From an uncultured Pelagibacteraceae bacterium (lineage in GTDB: Bacteria > Pseudomonadota > Alphaproteobacteria > Pelagibacterales > Pelagibacteraceae): a DNA stretch of 64,000 nt. The stretch lies in contig CACMTZ010000004.1 of the NCBI GenBank assembly GCA_902616725.1, positions 141,289-205,288 on the forward strand. Direction: 5' to 3'. The position numbers and the translations under genes were made by a program. The notes below the pieces were generated by a model. The model was given only the letters and a program-made list of their open reading frames with translations, did not search any database and was not told where the DNA came from. Below are positions 19,308-27,674 of this stretch, piece by piece; position 1 is the stretch's first letter; each line of letters begins with the position of its first letter.

Positions 19308-19775
19308 TCATTCGTGGTCAATTAGCTTAGTTAAATAGATAGAATTAACATCTTCTTTATAATGGGCAAAGGGTTTGCAAGGTATAAAATCACATTTTTT
19401 AAATAATTTTCTTGCTGGATCAAAAAATTTTCCAGCACCGGTCTCTAAACTTATTCTTTTAATTTTTAATTTCTTAGCTTCATCAATGAGATGTTTGATG
19501 ACTTTAATACCATTACCTTGATTTCTAAAATCATCATGTATTCTAATTGATTTAAATTCACCATGATCTTTGTCTAAGAACTTTAACGCTCCACAACCAA
19601 ATATTTTATCATTTTCCCAAAGGCTCCAAAATTTAATTGATGAAACTTTTAACCCTGGAATATCAAGAACATGAGCACTACCCTCGGGTGATGCTGCTCT
19701 AAGTTCAATAAAATGTTTTGTAAGAAGTTTATTGACTTCCGGGTTATCAAAATTTCCCTCAATAGATTTTAGCAT
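19308..19775 (-). CDS. GNAT-family N-acetyltransferase
   Basis: A 155-residue acetyl-CoA-dependent acetyltransferase. The acetyl-CoA-binding motif is visible as IRIHDDFRNQGNGIKVIKHL (the RxxGxG/A type, near 77-95), followed by a beta strand and the C-terminal FDPARKLFKKCDF segment. The acceptor cannot be predicted. It begins on the base next to the purK stop, so it is read as the last gene of a purE-purK-GNAT operon. Confidence 0.82.
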   Translation of the reverse strand: MLKSIEGNFDNPEVNKLLTKHFIELRAASPEGSAHVLDIPGLKVSSIKFWSLWENDKIFGCGALKFLDKDHGEFKSIRIHDDFRNQGNGIKVIKHLIDEAKKLKIKRISLETGAGKFFDPARKLFKKCDFIPCKPFAHYKEDVNSIYLTKLIDHE

Positions 19776-20822
19776 TTATATTAAAGTTGTTATGTGGCCC
19801 ATTTTTCTTTTATCTTTTATCTCTTTTTTTTGATAATCAAAGAAAAATTCATTTTCATTTAATTTAAAATTTTCTCTATAGGGTTTGATTTGATTTCCTA
19901 TTAGGTTCACCATTTTTGCATTAGATATTTTTTTGAGTGGAATTTTTTCTAACGAACAGACCGCTCTCACATGATTTTCAAATTGACTAATATTAAAAGC
20001 ATTAATTGTAAGATGACCAGAGTTATGAACTCGAGGAGCTATTTCGTTTACATATAGATTTTCATTTCTATCAATAAAAAATTCAACACAAAGCGTTCCT
20101 ACATATTTCAATTCTTCTGCAATCCTGATTGACCAATCTTTAGATTCATCAAATATCTTTTTACTGATTTCAGCTGGTATTATTGAATGTTTTAATATCT
20201 GATCTTCATGAGTATTTTCTATCGGCTCATATATTTCATAACTATTGTTTCCAAATCTGGTAATAATGACAGATATCTCCTTTTTAAGTTTTACTAATTT
20301 TTCCAGTATATATTCTTTTGAAAAATCAATATTCAGGTTATTAATTTCTTCAATTTTTTTAATCGGGTATTGACCCTTACCATCATAACCCATTGTAGTA
20401 GTTTTTAAAATCCCAGGTAAGAAATCTCTTAATGGTTCCATATCAGATTTATTTTCTATTGATGCGTATCTAGTAGTTCTGATATTGAGTTTGTTTACAA
20501 AATCTTTTTCTGCAATTCGATGTTGAACTATTCTATTTACTGATGGCTTTGGTAAAACTGGTTTCACCTTATTCATTTCATTAAGAGTTTCATAAGGTAT
20601 ATTTTCAAATTCATAAGTAATTACATCAATTTCTTTTATGAACTCTCGCATTTTGACTTTGTCATCGTATTTTCCATGAATAAATTTGTTACAAAAATTT
20701 TGTGCTGGAGCATCTACATCATCACAATAAATTGTTGTATTGATATTTAGCTTCTTAGCTGCCACAGCTAGTAAGCTTCCTAGTTGACCACCACCAATTA
20801 TACCCAAATTTTTTATTGACAT
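19776..20822 (-). CDS. purK: N5-carboxyaminoimidazole ribonucleotide synthase
   Basis: A 348-residue ATP-grasp enzyme of de novo purine synthesis, which carboxylates aminoimidazole ribonucleotide using ATP and bicarbonate. Seen are the N-terminal GIIGGGQLGSLLA, the ATP-grasp block TTTMGYDGKGQ, and the C-terminal NEIAPRVHNSGH. Length is normal. It follows purE by three bases, as expected since PurE uses its product. Confidence 0.95.
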   Translation of the reverse strand: MSIKNLGIIGGGQLGSLLAVAAKKLNINTTIYCDDVDAPAQNFCNKFIHGKYDDKVKMREFIKEIDVITYEFENIPYETLNEMNKVKPVLPKPSVNRIVQHRIAEKDFVNKLNIRTTRYASIENKSDMEPLRDFLPGILKTTTMGYDGKGQYPIKKIEEINNLNIDFSKEYILEKLVKLKKEISVIITRFGNNSYEIYEPIENTHEDQILKHSIIPAEISKKIFDESKDWSIRIAEELKYVGTLCVEFFIDRNENLYVNEIAPRVHNSGHLTINAFNISQFENHVRAVCSLEKIPLKKISNAKMVNLIGNQIKPYRENFKLNENEFFFDYQKKEIKDKRKMGHITTLI

Positions 20823-20825
20823 CTT

Positions 20826-21317
20826 TTATTTTGGATTTTTTTTAACTGATCTCGTTTGTGATGCACGCCAATTATTTAATTTTTTTTTTACAGCAGGATT
20901 GCTGTTTGCAATTATAGCTGTAGCTAATAAAGCAGCATTTATGGCACCATCCTCTCCAATTGCAAGAGTTCCAACGGGTATTCCTTTTGGCATTTGTGCT
21001 ATTGATAATAAACTATCAAGTCCTTTTAGCTTTTTACTTTCAACCGGAACACCTAAAACTGGAATTGAGGTTATAGCTGAAATCATACCAGGTAAATGTG
21101 CTGATCCACCAGCACCAGCAATGATTACTCCAATATTATTTCTTGATGCCCTCTCTGCAAATTCATACATTCTTTTAGGAGTTCGATGGGCAGATATAAT
21201 TTTTGTTTCAAATCGAACACCCATTTTTTTAAGTATATTTGCTGATAATTTCATAGTTTTGAAGTCTGATTGGCTCCCCATGACGATTGCAACTTTGAGA
21301 TTTTTATTCTTTTTCAT
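20826..21317 (-). CDS. purE: N5-carboxyaminoimidazole ribonucleotide mutase, class I
   Basis: A 163-residue protein of full family length. The signature MGSQSDFKTM near 13-22, SAHRTP near 43-48 and GAGGSAHLPGM near 68-78 are all intact and form the nucleotide-binding active site with its catalytic His. It converts N5-CAIR to CAIR in purine synthesis. It heads the purEK operon and faces the dipeptidase gene across about 100 bases. Confidence 0.95.
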   Translation of the reverse strand: MKKNKNLKVAIVMGSQSDFKTMKLSANILKKMGVRFETKIISAHRTPKRMYEFAERASRNNIGVIIAGAGGSAHLPGMISAITSIPVLGVPVESKKLKGLDSLLSIAQMPKGIPVGTLAIGEDGAINAALLATAIIANSNPAVKKKLNNWRASQTRSVKKNPK

Positions 21318-21418
21318 GATTTATTTGCAGAATATTTATTTCAAAATTAGATTAAAATTTCAATAAAATAAATAGTATTTAAAAAACAACTTGGTATGGT
21401 TAATCAAAATTAACCAAA

Positions 21419-22384
21419 ATGAAATTTAAAATCGATAACCTTCAATATTGTAAATGGTCAAGAAAAGTTTTTGAGATTAATCGTGAGGCTGGTCTAGATG
21501 CAGTTCATGTTACAATAGTCTATCATGAAGATTTTGATGAACTTCAAAACGAAATAAGTAAGTGGCAAACTTTATTAAAAGAAAATTCAGATTTAATTTT
21601 TTTAGGCCAGAGTTATAAGGATATTGAAAAAGCAAATAATGAGAATAAAACCGCAATTTTTTTTGGTTTTCAAAATTGCTCTCCAATAGAAGATGATATT
21701 AATTTAGTTGAAAAAGTTCATAGTCTTGGATGTAGATTTATGCAACTTACTTACAACAATCAATCATTGTTGGCGACAGGTTGTTATGAAAAAAATGATA
21801 GTGGGGTAACTAATTTCGGAAGGGAAGTTATCCGAGAAATGAATAGAGTTGGTATCGTAGTAGACATGTCTCATTCAGCCGAAAAAAGTACTTTTGATGC
21901 AATTGAATTTAGTGAAAAACCTATAGCAATCACTCATGCAAACCCATCTTTTTGGCACGCAGCAAAAAGAAATAAGTCTTCTGAGTTACTAAAAACGTTA
22001 AGTGAAAGCGGAGGAATATTGGGTTTATCTTTATATCCACATCATCTTAAGGACAATACAAATTGTTCCCTAGAAAGCTTTTGTGAAATGGTGGCAAAAA
22101 CAGCAGAAATAATGAATATTAATAATATTGGTATAGGATCAGATCTTTGTTTAAATCAACCAGATGAAGTTGTTGAATGGATGAGAAATGGAACCTGGTC
22201 TAAAAATAGAAATTATGGAGAGGGCTCTAAAAATAAACCAGGGTTTCCTAAACAGCCTAATTGGTTTGAGGATGCAAGAGGTTTTGAAAACCTAGAAGCA
22301 GGTTTAAAAAAGGTTGGTTTTTCAGAGACTGAGACTAATGGAATACTAGGTAACAATTGGTATAACTTTTATAAAACTATCTAA
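21419..22384 (+). CDS. M19 (membrane/renal dipeptidase-like) family protein with an atypical metal site
   Basis: A 321-residue TIM-barrel protein of the M19 family. The conserved MQLTYNN, VDMSHSAEK, ITHANP and IGIGSDL segments supply the second-half metal-site residues (the two His and the late Asp). However the N-terminal HxD pair seen in typical members (DGHxD) is absent, and the bridging Glu position reads as Gln (FGFQN). It may therefore bind one metal, use a different substrate than a dipeptide, or be a hydrolase of another amide. No signal peptide is present. It is followed within two bases by a gene of unknown function. Confidence 0.75.
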   Translation: MKFKIDNLQYCKWSRKVFEINREAGLDAVHVTIVYHEDFDELQNEISKWQTLLKENSDLIFLGQSYKDIEKANNENKTAIFFGFQNCSPIEDDINLVEKVHSLGCRFMQLTYNNQSLLATGCYEKNDSGVTNFGREVIREMNRVGIVVDMSHSAEKSTFDAIEFSEKPIAITHANPSFWHAAKRNKSSELLKTLSESGGILGLSLYPHHLKDNTNCSLESFCEMVAKTAEIMNINNIGIGSDLCLNQPDEVVEWMRNGTWSKNRNYGEGSKNKPGFPKQPNWFEDARGFENLEAGLKKVGFSETETNGILGNNWYNFYKTI

Positions 22385-22386
22385 AT

Positions 22387-24048
22387 ATGAATATAGAATT
22401 AAGAGATCCAAACATCATAATGAAGTTATCAAGACTTGGTTCCTTTCATCAATCAAGATTATCTTTTTTACGAAGTTTTTTAAGTGAATTTAAAGATTGG
22501 CAATATAATCGAGACTTGTTTGATTTGGACCAAGAGGGTTACGGCACAGCAGTATATTCATTTAAAAAAAAAGATAGAGTTTATTCTTTAATCTGTTATG
22601 CGAACAAAATTAATGATGATGAAAGATCAGATAGAGTAATAGCCACAAAGTGGGATGCAGCTTTTACATTACATGATGGGGTACCTTTAAAAGAAGATAT
22701 TGAAAGATTAAGAAATGAAGTTCCAAAACAGGAAGTTGGTAGGTTGTCTTACAAAGAGCTAACATTATCTAGAGCAAATAAATCTGTTAGGGTATTTGAT
22801 CATGTTGTTGAAAGTTTAAGCAATGGAAACCAACCTAATTTAGAGCTACTTGAAAAAGTTGGATATTTATACAGAACGACTGCAGTTTATGGATCAGGAA
22901 AGTTTGGTTTAGCAGATCGATTTAGAATTAAAAATAGAGAGGAAATTAACGGACCATTTAGATTAGAGATGATGTTAGTTTATTTAGTTAGACAATTTAC
23001 GTTTGATCAAGTCAATCATGTTGCAAAAAACAAAGATCCTAATTTAGCTGTTAAACTAGATCCTAAAATTTGTAGAAATTTGGGTATAGGAAATTCTACT
23101 GGATTGGGAATGGCTCCATTTATTGTTAATCATCCAACTTTATTAAATAATTGGATACTCAGTAGAGAAATTGCACTTAAAAAAATAAGAGAAATTAAAA
23201 TTGTTAAAACACAAGATAGAGATTTATTTAAAGATTGTGTGAAAAGTTCTCTTAAAAATATAACTAGCTGGAATACAGAGAGTGAATATCAACTCAAAAA
23301 AATTAAACTTTTGCTTAAAGATATCAAAAAATTCATCAATTTCTTAGAAAATGAATTTGATTTTCAAAAAGATTATCCTTTTAATGAAATTTATCTTTGG
23401 CTAGAGAAAGAAACTTGCGAAGAGGCCATAGAATACGTTGTCTCAATAATGATGGAGCCATTTGGTGATATAGTTCAGCCGTTGGTTGCGCAAATGAGCT
23501 CTGAGGAAGAAAAATACTTTAATATTCCAACTGAACGTAATGTCGGAGATTTAAAAAAGATTTTAGAAAATAAATATTCGGATATTTTAAAAATTAATTT
23601 CAATATGGAAGAGAGCAATCAGAAATTTTGGTTTATTTCAAAAAATAAAGAAGAACCAAGATTAGCTAATCGTTTTGAGGAAAATGGTGCAGATTTAGAG
23701 CAACCCTTGGCAATAGCTAGAGATATAAAAAAACTATATGAAAGGTTATTACCTTTAAGAGATAATTTAAAGATTAATCAATTTTTAATTGATAATTCTG
23801 ATTTAAGGCATGTTGTTAGAAGAGGCTTCATTATTGAAAAATTTCCATATTCAGAGATACAAGATAATACTATTGGAGAAAAATTAGTTCCAATTGACAT
23901 GTTGAGATTAAAGTTATCTTTTTTTGGAGCTTTAAAGTTTGATCCAAGATCTGACAAGTGGTTGAGGATATGCATGTTTCAAGGTGCACCATTACCAAAT
24001 GAGTTAAAAGATTATGATGAGCAATGGGTTTATAAAACTCACTCTTAA
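22387..24048 (+). CDS. Large conserved hypothetical protein
   Basis: A 553-residue soluble protein with no signal peptide or membrane segment. I do not recognise the family. It has a compact N-terminal block with GYGTAVYSFKKKDR and a segment rich in aromatic and charged residues, a middle region with GSGKFGLADR and RNLGIGNSTGLGMAPF that looks like a ligand-binding loop region, and a charged C-terminal half. It lacks a P-loop, a Rossmann GxGxxG or a Zn motif. It is two bases downstream of the M19 gene and four bases upstream of a DUF3726-like gene, so it most likely serves the same pathway. Confidence 0.6.
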   Translation: MNIELRDPNIIMKLSRLGSFHQSRLSFLRSFLSEFKDWQYNRDLFDLDQEGYGTAVYSFKKKDRVYSLICYANKINDDERSDRVIATKWDAAFTLHDGVPLKEDIERLRNEVPKQEVGRLSYKELTLSRANKSVRVFDHVVESLSNGNQPNLELLEKVGYLYRTTAVYGSGKFGLADRFRIKNREEINGPFRLEMMLVYLVRQFTFDQVNHVAKNKDPNLAVKLDPKICRNLGIGNSTGLGMAPFIVNHPTLLNNWILSREIALKKIREIKIVKTQDRDLFKDCVKSSLKNITSWNTESEYQLKKIKLLLKDIKKFINFLENEFDFQKDYPFNEIYLWLEKETCEEAIEYVVSIMMEPFGDIVQPLVAQMSSEEEKYFNIPTERNVGDLKKILENKYSDILKINFNMEESNQKFWFISKNKEEPRLANRFEENGADLEQPLAIARDIKKLYERLLPLRDNLKINQFLIDNSDLRHVVRRGFIIEKFPYSEIQDNTIGEKLVPIDMLRLKLSFFGALKFDPRSDKWLRICMFQGAPLPNELKDYDEQWVYKTHS

Positions 24049-24051
24049 ACT

Positions 24052-24663
24052 ATGAAATCCTTAAGTGAGATAGAAACTACAGCTAAAAGGGCAAGTCGAG
24101 CTGCAGGTTATTCATGGGGTATAGCAGAGGAAGTTGGGAAATCTATAAGATTATTTGAATTATTTGGTTTTCCAGCGATCAAACATCTTAATCAATACTA
24201 TCAAAATAAAAAAAAAGAAAATTTTGAAGAGGTAAAACTAATCAGTAAGATTAACAAATCAAATGGATCATCTTTTTGTCCAATTATGTTAGGTGTTAAT
24301 TTTATTGACCAAGTAAAAAATATCGAGCCTTTAAAAAAGTGCTCAGTTGAAAATCTTGCTTATCCATTGCTGCTTTTATCTTTTTTAAGCAGAGCTTCAG
24401 AAATTATTGGAAAAAAATTATTAATTTCATTTGATGATTATAAATTTTTATTGAATTTTAATTTGAGTATCTCATCTAATATTTGGGAGAAAGAAATGCC
24501 AATGTTAGCAAAAAAAGTAGAAATAAGTTTTTTAAACAATGAAGATAACTTTTCAGATCAAGATTGGGAAAATCTCTACAAACTTGCAGAGGATACATTT
24601 GTAGAGGAAACTGATAGTTTAAAAGAGGGTGCAGCGGGAGCTGGTTTGACTGATAATGACTGA
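24052..24663 (+). CDS. DUF3726-like protein
   Basis: A 203-residue protein whose start (SLSEIETTAKRASRAAGYSWGIAEEVGK) resembles the DUF3726 family as I remember it; function is unknown. The C-terminus ends in a flexible acidic tail (EETDSLKEGAAGAGLTDND). It follows the large hypothetical gene by three bases, and a 52-residue CxxC protein begins inside its last codons. Family assignment is moderate and made from memory. Confidence 0.6.
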   Translation: MKSLSEIETTAKRASRAAGYSWGIAEEVGKSIRLFELFGFPAIKHLNQYYQNKKKENFEEVKLISKINKSNGSSFCPIMLGVNFIDQVKNIEPLKKCSVENLAYPLLLLSFLSRASEIIGKKLLISFDDYKFLLNFNLSISSNIWEKEMPMLAKKVEISFLNNEDNFSDQDWENLYKLAEDTFVEETDSLKEGAAGAGLTDND

Positions 24664-24814
24664 AGATAAAGAAATAAAAAAAAATCTAAAGGATTTAGAT
24701 GATATTTGTGATGAATGTAAAGATCAGCATGAAAGTGTTACTCAAAACTTAATTCTAACTGGTTTTAAAATTTGCAAGTCTTGCAGAGTTTCTAAGACAA
24801 TTTTTCCAATCTAA
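24656..24814 (+). CDS. Small CxxC zinc-ribbon-like protein
   Basis: A 52-residue open reading frame starting inside the last codons of the upstream gene (ATGACTGA overlap). Two CxxC pairs, Cys18/Cys21 (CDEC) and Cys40/Cys43 (CKSC), are spaced as in a single zinc ribbon; the protein is otherwise acidic then basic. The overlap with the preceding stop, the intact frame and the paired Cys motifs make it a likely real gene. Its last four bases overlap the convergent Yip1-like gene. It could be a metal-binding accessory of the preceding operon. Confidence 0.62.
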   Translation: MTEDKEIKKNLKDLDDICDECKDQHESVTQNLILTGFKICKSCRVSKTIFPI

Positions 24815-25353
24815 ATATGATTGATCGGTAAGGCGTTCATTCGACTTATCACGAAAGAAATAGATAAAAAGACAATAATCAAAAATGACATAAAGACTAT
24901 TCCAAATGATTTTAAATTGGATTTAAGATTAAGAACTTGTCGCGTCGAGATAATTAATCCGGCAAAAATCCAAAATTGAGTAAGAAAAATTATAGGGATC
25001 ATTAATTCTGGTGTCACAGCAAAAAATCTTATAAGACCAGGCGCGTGAGCAAAACCAACAGCTGTTAATACTTTTTTAAATGGAACTTTACTATTTTTAT
25101 CAGGAAATAGTTTGACCCCAATAACAAAGATTAATATTGCCCAGACAAACCAAGTTAATATTGCGGTCACTCCTGACATTGCTACAGCTGTTTTAAAAAC
25201 TGTGTTTGCAGCAACTGCCCCAGCTATGCCATCTAAAATCATAATGATACCAGCAAAATAAACTGAGGCTTCACCAAAATTTTTACTATCGGAATAAAGT
25301 GTTTTATCTAGTTTGATAGATCTTAAAATAATACTTAGAAATTCACCGAACAT
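24811..25353 (-). CDS. Yip1-domain inner-membrane protein
   Basis: A 180-residue membrane protein with five hydrophobic segments and the general layout of bacterial Yip1-domain proteins (hydrophilic start, GEASVYFAGIIMILDGI, then KVLTAVGFAHAPGLIRFF). Function in bacteria is undefined. A 34-residue single-pass protein is encoded with its stop directly against this start, so the pair are translationally coupled. Confidence 0.7.
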   Translation of the reverse strand: MFGEFLSIILRSIKLDKTLYSDSKNFGEASVYFAGIIMILDGIAGAVAANTVFKTAVAMSGVTAILTWFVWAILIFVIGVKLFPDKNSKVPFKKVLTAVGFAHAPGLIRFFAVTPELMIPIIFLTQFWIFAGLIISTRQVLNLKSNLKSFGIVFMSFLIIVFLSISFVISRMNALPINHI

Positions 25354-25458
25354 TTATTTTTTTTTATTTTTTTGCTCTTTGTAAGAGACGATTAATGGGA
25401 ATATTATTAAAGCAATAGCTATAAGAATGCAAATTACTATTAAGAAACCTTTTGTCAT
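25354..25458 (-). CDS. 34-residue single-pass membrane protein
   Basis: A short frame running from ATG to a stop that abuts the Yip1-like start codon. The product has a two- or three-residue positive start, one hydrophobic helix of about 22 residues (FLIVICILIAIALIIF) and a lysine-rich tail (KEQKNKKK), the profile of a small inner-membrane protein. It begins ~11 bases past a strong hairpin. Its length makes the call uncertain, but coupling to the next gene and the clean topology favour it. Confidence 0.5.
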   Translation of the reverse strand: MTKGFLIVICILIAIALIIFPLIVSYKEQKNKKK

Positions 25459-25468
25459 TTTAGATGAT

Positions 25469-25486
25469 GGGGGAGTAAACTCCCCC
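25469..25486 (-). terminator. GC-rich hairpin after the GcvT-like gene
   Basis: A perfect GGGGGAG / CTCCCCC stem with a four-base loop lies 10 bases past the stop of the GcvT-like gene. It is by far the most stable GC hairpin in this neighbourhood. No T-tract follows, so it is either an imperfect terminator or a 3' RNA-stabilising structure between that gene and the small membrane genes. Confidence 0.55.
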
Positions 25487-25495
25487 AAAATCAGA

Positions 25496-26854
25496 TTAAC
25501 CTTTTGAAACTTCTCTTGTATTAGCGTTGAAAGATTCTTTAAATGGAATATCGACTATAACTGCATCTACAGGCTTACCCGGAGTATCAGAGTATTTTTC
25601 AGGTAAATGAACTTTATATTTAGTTCCAACCTTACCTTTTGGAAACCCATTTGCATTTAATGTCCCATCAAAAGGAACATATCCCATTGCAATGTTTGTT
25701 TTCTTTTCAGGATGCCACCATGGTGAAGTAATGAAACCAACTGGATCTCCACCACTCTCATGTGATATTAGCCAAAAATCTGGCGCATAATCATCAATAG
25801 GTTTTCCACCTAACTCCAATCCAACTAACTGAAGTGCGTATGGTTTCTTACCATCTTTAAGTTCTTTACCCATTTTTTCTAGAGCTGCTTTACCAACATA
25901 GTCAGATGTTTTGTTCCATTCACCTTTTCCTGATAAAGATACCTGGTAGCCTAAGTTACATTGATAAGGATTATGTTGTTGATCCATATCCTGACCCCAA
26001 GACAAAATGCCAGCCTGGATTCTTCTGTGGTGAGCAGGTGCAATAACCATTAGCTGGTGTTTTTTTCCAACCTCAAGCACAGCATTCCACATGTCATCAG
26101 CATATAAAGTTGCATCTCTTAAATAAATCTCATAACCAGCTTCTCCAGAAAAACCTGATTGAGAAATTACACAACTTCGCCCAGCAACTTTAACTTCAGC
26201 TAAACCATAAAACGGCATATTTTCTAAATCAACTTGATCACCTAACAAATCTTTCATCAGAGCTTTTGATTTTGGACCCTGTATTTGAACAGGACAAGCA
26301 TCGATTTCTTCAATAGTGCAATTAAATCTTCCATCTGCATTAACACCTTGTAAGTACAAACCAATATCAGAGTCTGATAATGAAAACCAAAACTCATCCT
26401 TAGAAATTCTTAAAAGAATTGGATCATTTAAAACCCCACCATAAGCGTTACACAAAATAACGTATCTTGCCCTCATTGGTGAAATTTTTGTTGCATCTCT
26501 TGTGATTACATAATCAACAAATTTTTCTGCTTCTGGACCCTTAACTTGAATTTGTCTTTCAACTGCAACATTCCACATAGTTACATGATTAACAATTGCA
26601 TCATATTCAACCATTGCTCCACCATCCTCTGGTTTTACATAACCCCTCGGATGATAAATTCGATTGTAAACTGTTGCTCTCCAACAACCCGCTTGCATAG
26701 ATAAATGCCAATAAGGTGATTTTCTTACTCTTGTTGAAATTAACATTTCAACTTTTGTTGGTCCACTTTGTCTTAAGTTATATGGTACTTTTCGATCTGA
26801 TTGATCTACAGAAGTAACATGCTTTAAATTAGTATAGTCAAATTCTTTAGACAT
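25496..26854 (-). CDS. GcvT-family THF-dependent methyltransferase, substrate unknown
   Basis: A 452-residue protein with the GcvT/DmdA fold. Its core runs WNVAVERQIQVKGPEA, the central GAFS-like VQIQGPKSKALMKDLLG block, FSGEAGYEIYLRD and a C-terminal GCV_T_C region with IAMGYVPF. Proteins of this fold transfer a methyl or aminomethyl group to tetrahydrofolate. It is longer than DmdA (about 370 residues) and has a distinctive N-terminal region (GCWRATVYNRIYHPRGYV), so I do not call it DMSP demethylase. A strong AAGGAG ribosome site precedes it inside the MetF-like gene, whose stop it overlaps by eight bases. The pair looks like a demethylase feeding a folate reductase. Confidence 0.75.
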   Translation of the reverse strand: MSKEFDYTNLKHVTSVDQSDRKVPYNLRQSGPTKVEMLISTRVRKSPYWHLSMQAGCWRATVYNRIYHPRGYVKPEDGGAMVEYDAIVNHVTMWNVAVERQIQVKGPEAEKFVDYVITRDATKISPMRARYVILCNAYGGVLNDPILLRISKDEFWFSLSDSDIGLYLQGVNADGRFNCTIEEIDACPVQIQGPKSKALMKDLLGDQVDLENMPFYGLAEVKVAGRSCVISQSGFSGEAGYEIYLRDATLYADDMWNAVLEVGKKHQLMVIAPAHHRRIQAGILSWGQDMDQQHNPYQCNLGYQVSLSGKGEWNKTSDYVGKAALEKMGKELKDGKKPYALQLVGLELGGKPIDDYAPDFWLISHESGGDPVGFITSPWWHPEKKTNIAMGYVPFDGTLNANGFPKGKVGTKYKVHLPEKYSDTPGKPVDAVIVDIPFKESFNANTREVSKG

Positions 26855-27623
26855 AACTATTCTCCTTCAACCACTTGTTAGTTTCCTTCAAGCCGCCGAA
26901 TGTATAAATGTGGAAAAAATCAGTATGCGATTTAATTTTCCCAATTAAATCATTAGGGTCTTTAGGTTTTAATAAATCTAATGCCTTACTAAAATTAGAT
27001 TTAAGAAAATTTAAGGAATTTTTTGCTCCAACTATATTAGCAAACTTTATTAAGCTAGATATTTTTAGAGGCCCAGTAATTCCCACATGCACTGGTACGC
27101 TTTGTTTAGAAATAAAGTCTATAATTGGCTGAGGGTCGAGTAACCATTGAGTTACAATATAATCAGCGTAAGGCTTTTTATCTTTCATAGCTTTTTCTAA
27201 ATCTGAATCGGATATATCAGGACTCCCCTCTGGGTGTCCAGCAATTCCTATCGTCATCTTCTCAAAATAACCAGTCTCCAAAAGTTGAAAAGAGCTATCG
27301 AATTTTCCCATTGGCTCTCTTCCTCCTCCTATAACTAAAACTTGTTTGACGCCACCATCTTTACATCTCGAAACATAATCTTTCAGTTGTTTTTCATCCT
27401 GCATAGATCTTGCAGGAAAATGCGGGACTGGATTGAAACCTTTCTTTACTAACTCAACTGCTTGGTGAGCTGTTTCTTTATAATCTCCCCCAGGTAGCAT
27501 AGTAATATAAATATCTTTTACAGCTGGAATAGTATCTAGATCTGTTTGAGGTCCAATTTCTAAAGAAAAATTCATCTGAAGATGATTATATTTTTTGAAA
27601 AAGCTGTCAAAGAAATTTATCAT
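26847..27623 (-). CDS. Methylenetetrahydrofolate reductase-like protein
   Basis: A 258-residue TIM-barrel protein of the MetF family. Recognisable parts are FSLEIGP near the start, the ITMLPGG and VPHFPARSM segments, VIGGGREPMGKFDSS and GIAGHPEGSP. These align with the flavin- and folate-binding strands of MTHFR, but the protein is shorter and divergent. It may interconvert methyl- and methylene-THF, oxidising methyl-THF produced by the coupled GcvT-like protein. The real start may be the Met at 27575 (MNFSLEIGP), since the residues before it are unlike the family. Confidence 0.72.
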   Translation of the reverse strand: MINFFDSFFKKYNHLQMNFSLEIGPQTDLDTIPAVKDIYITMLPGGDYKETAHQAVELVKKGFNPVPHFPARSMQDEKQLKDYVSRCKDGGVKQVLVIGGGREPMGKFDSSFQLLETGYFEKMTIGIAGHPEGSPDISDSDLEKAMKDKKPYADYIVTQWLLDPQPIIDFISKQSVPVHVGITGPLKISSLIKFANIVGAKNSLNFLKSNFSKALDLLKPKDPNDLIGKIKSHTDFFHIYTFGGLKETNKWLKENSYV

Positions 27624-27674
27624 GTAATATAATCTCAGTCTGTTAATTGTCTAAAAATCAAATAAAGTAAATTA

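Noticed and set aside
25496..26854. DMSP demethylase DmdA
   Set aside because: The protein has the GcvT fold but is about 80 residues longer than DmdA and has an unrelated N-terminal region, so only the fold is claimed.
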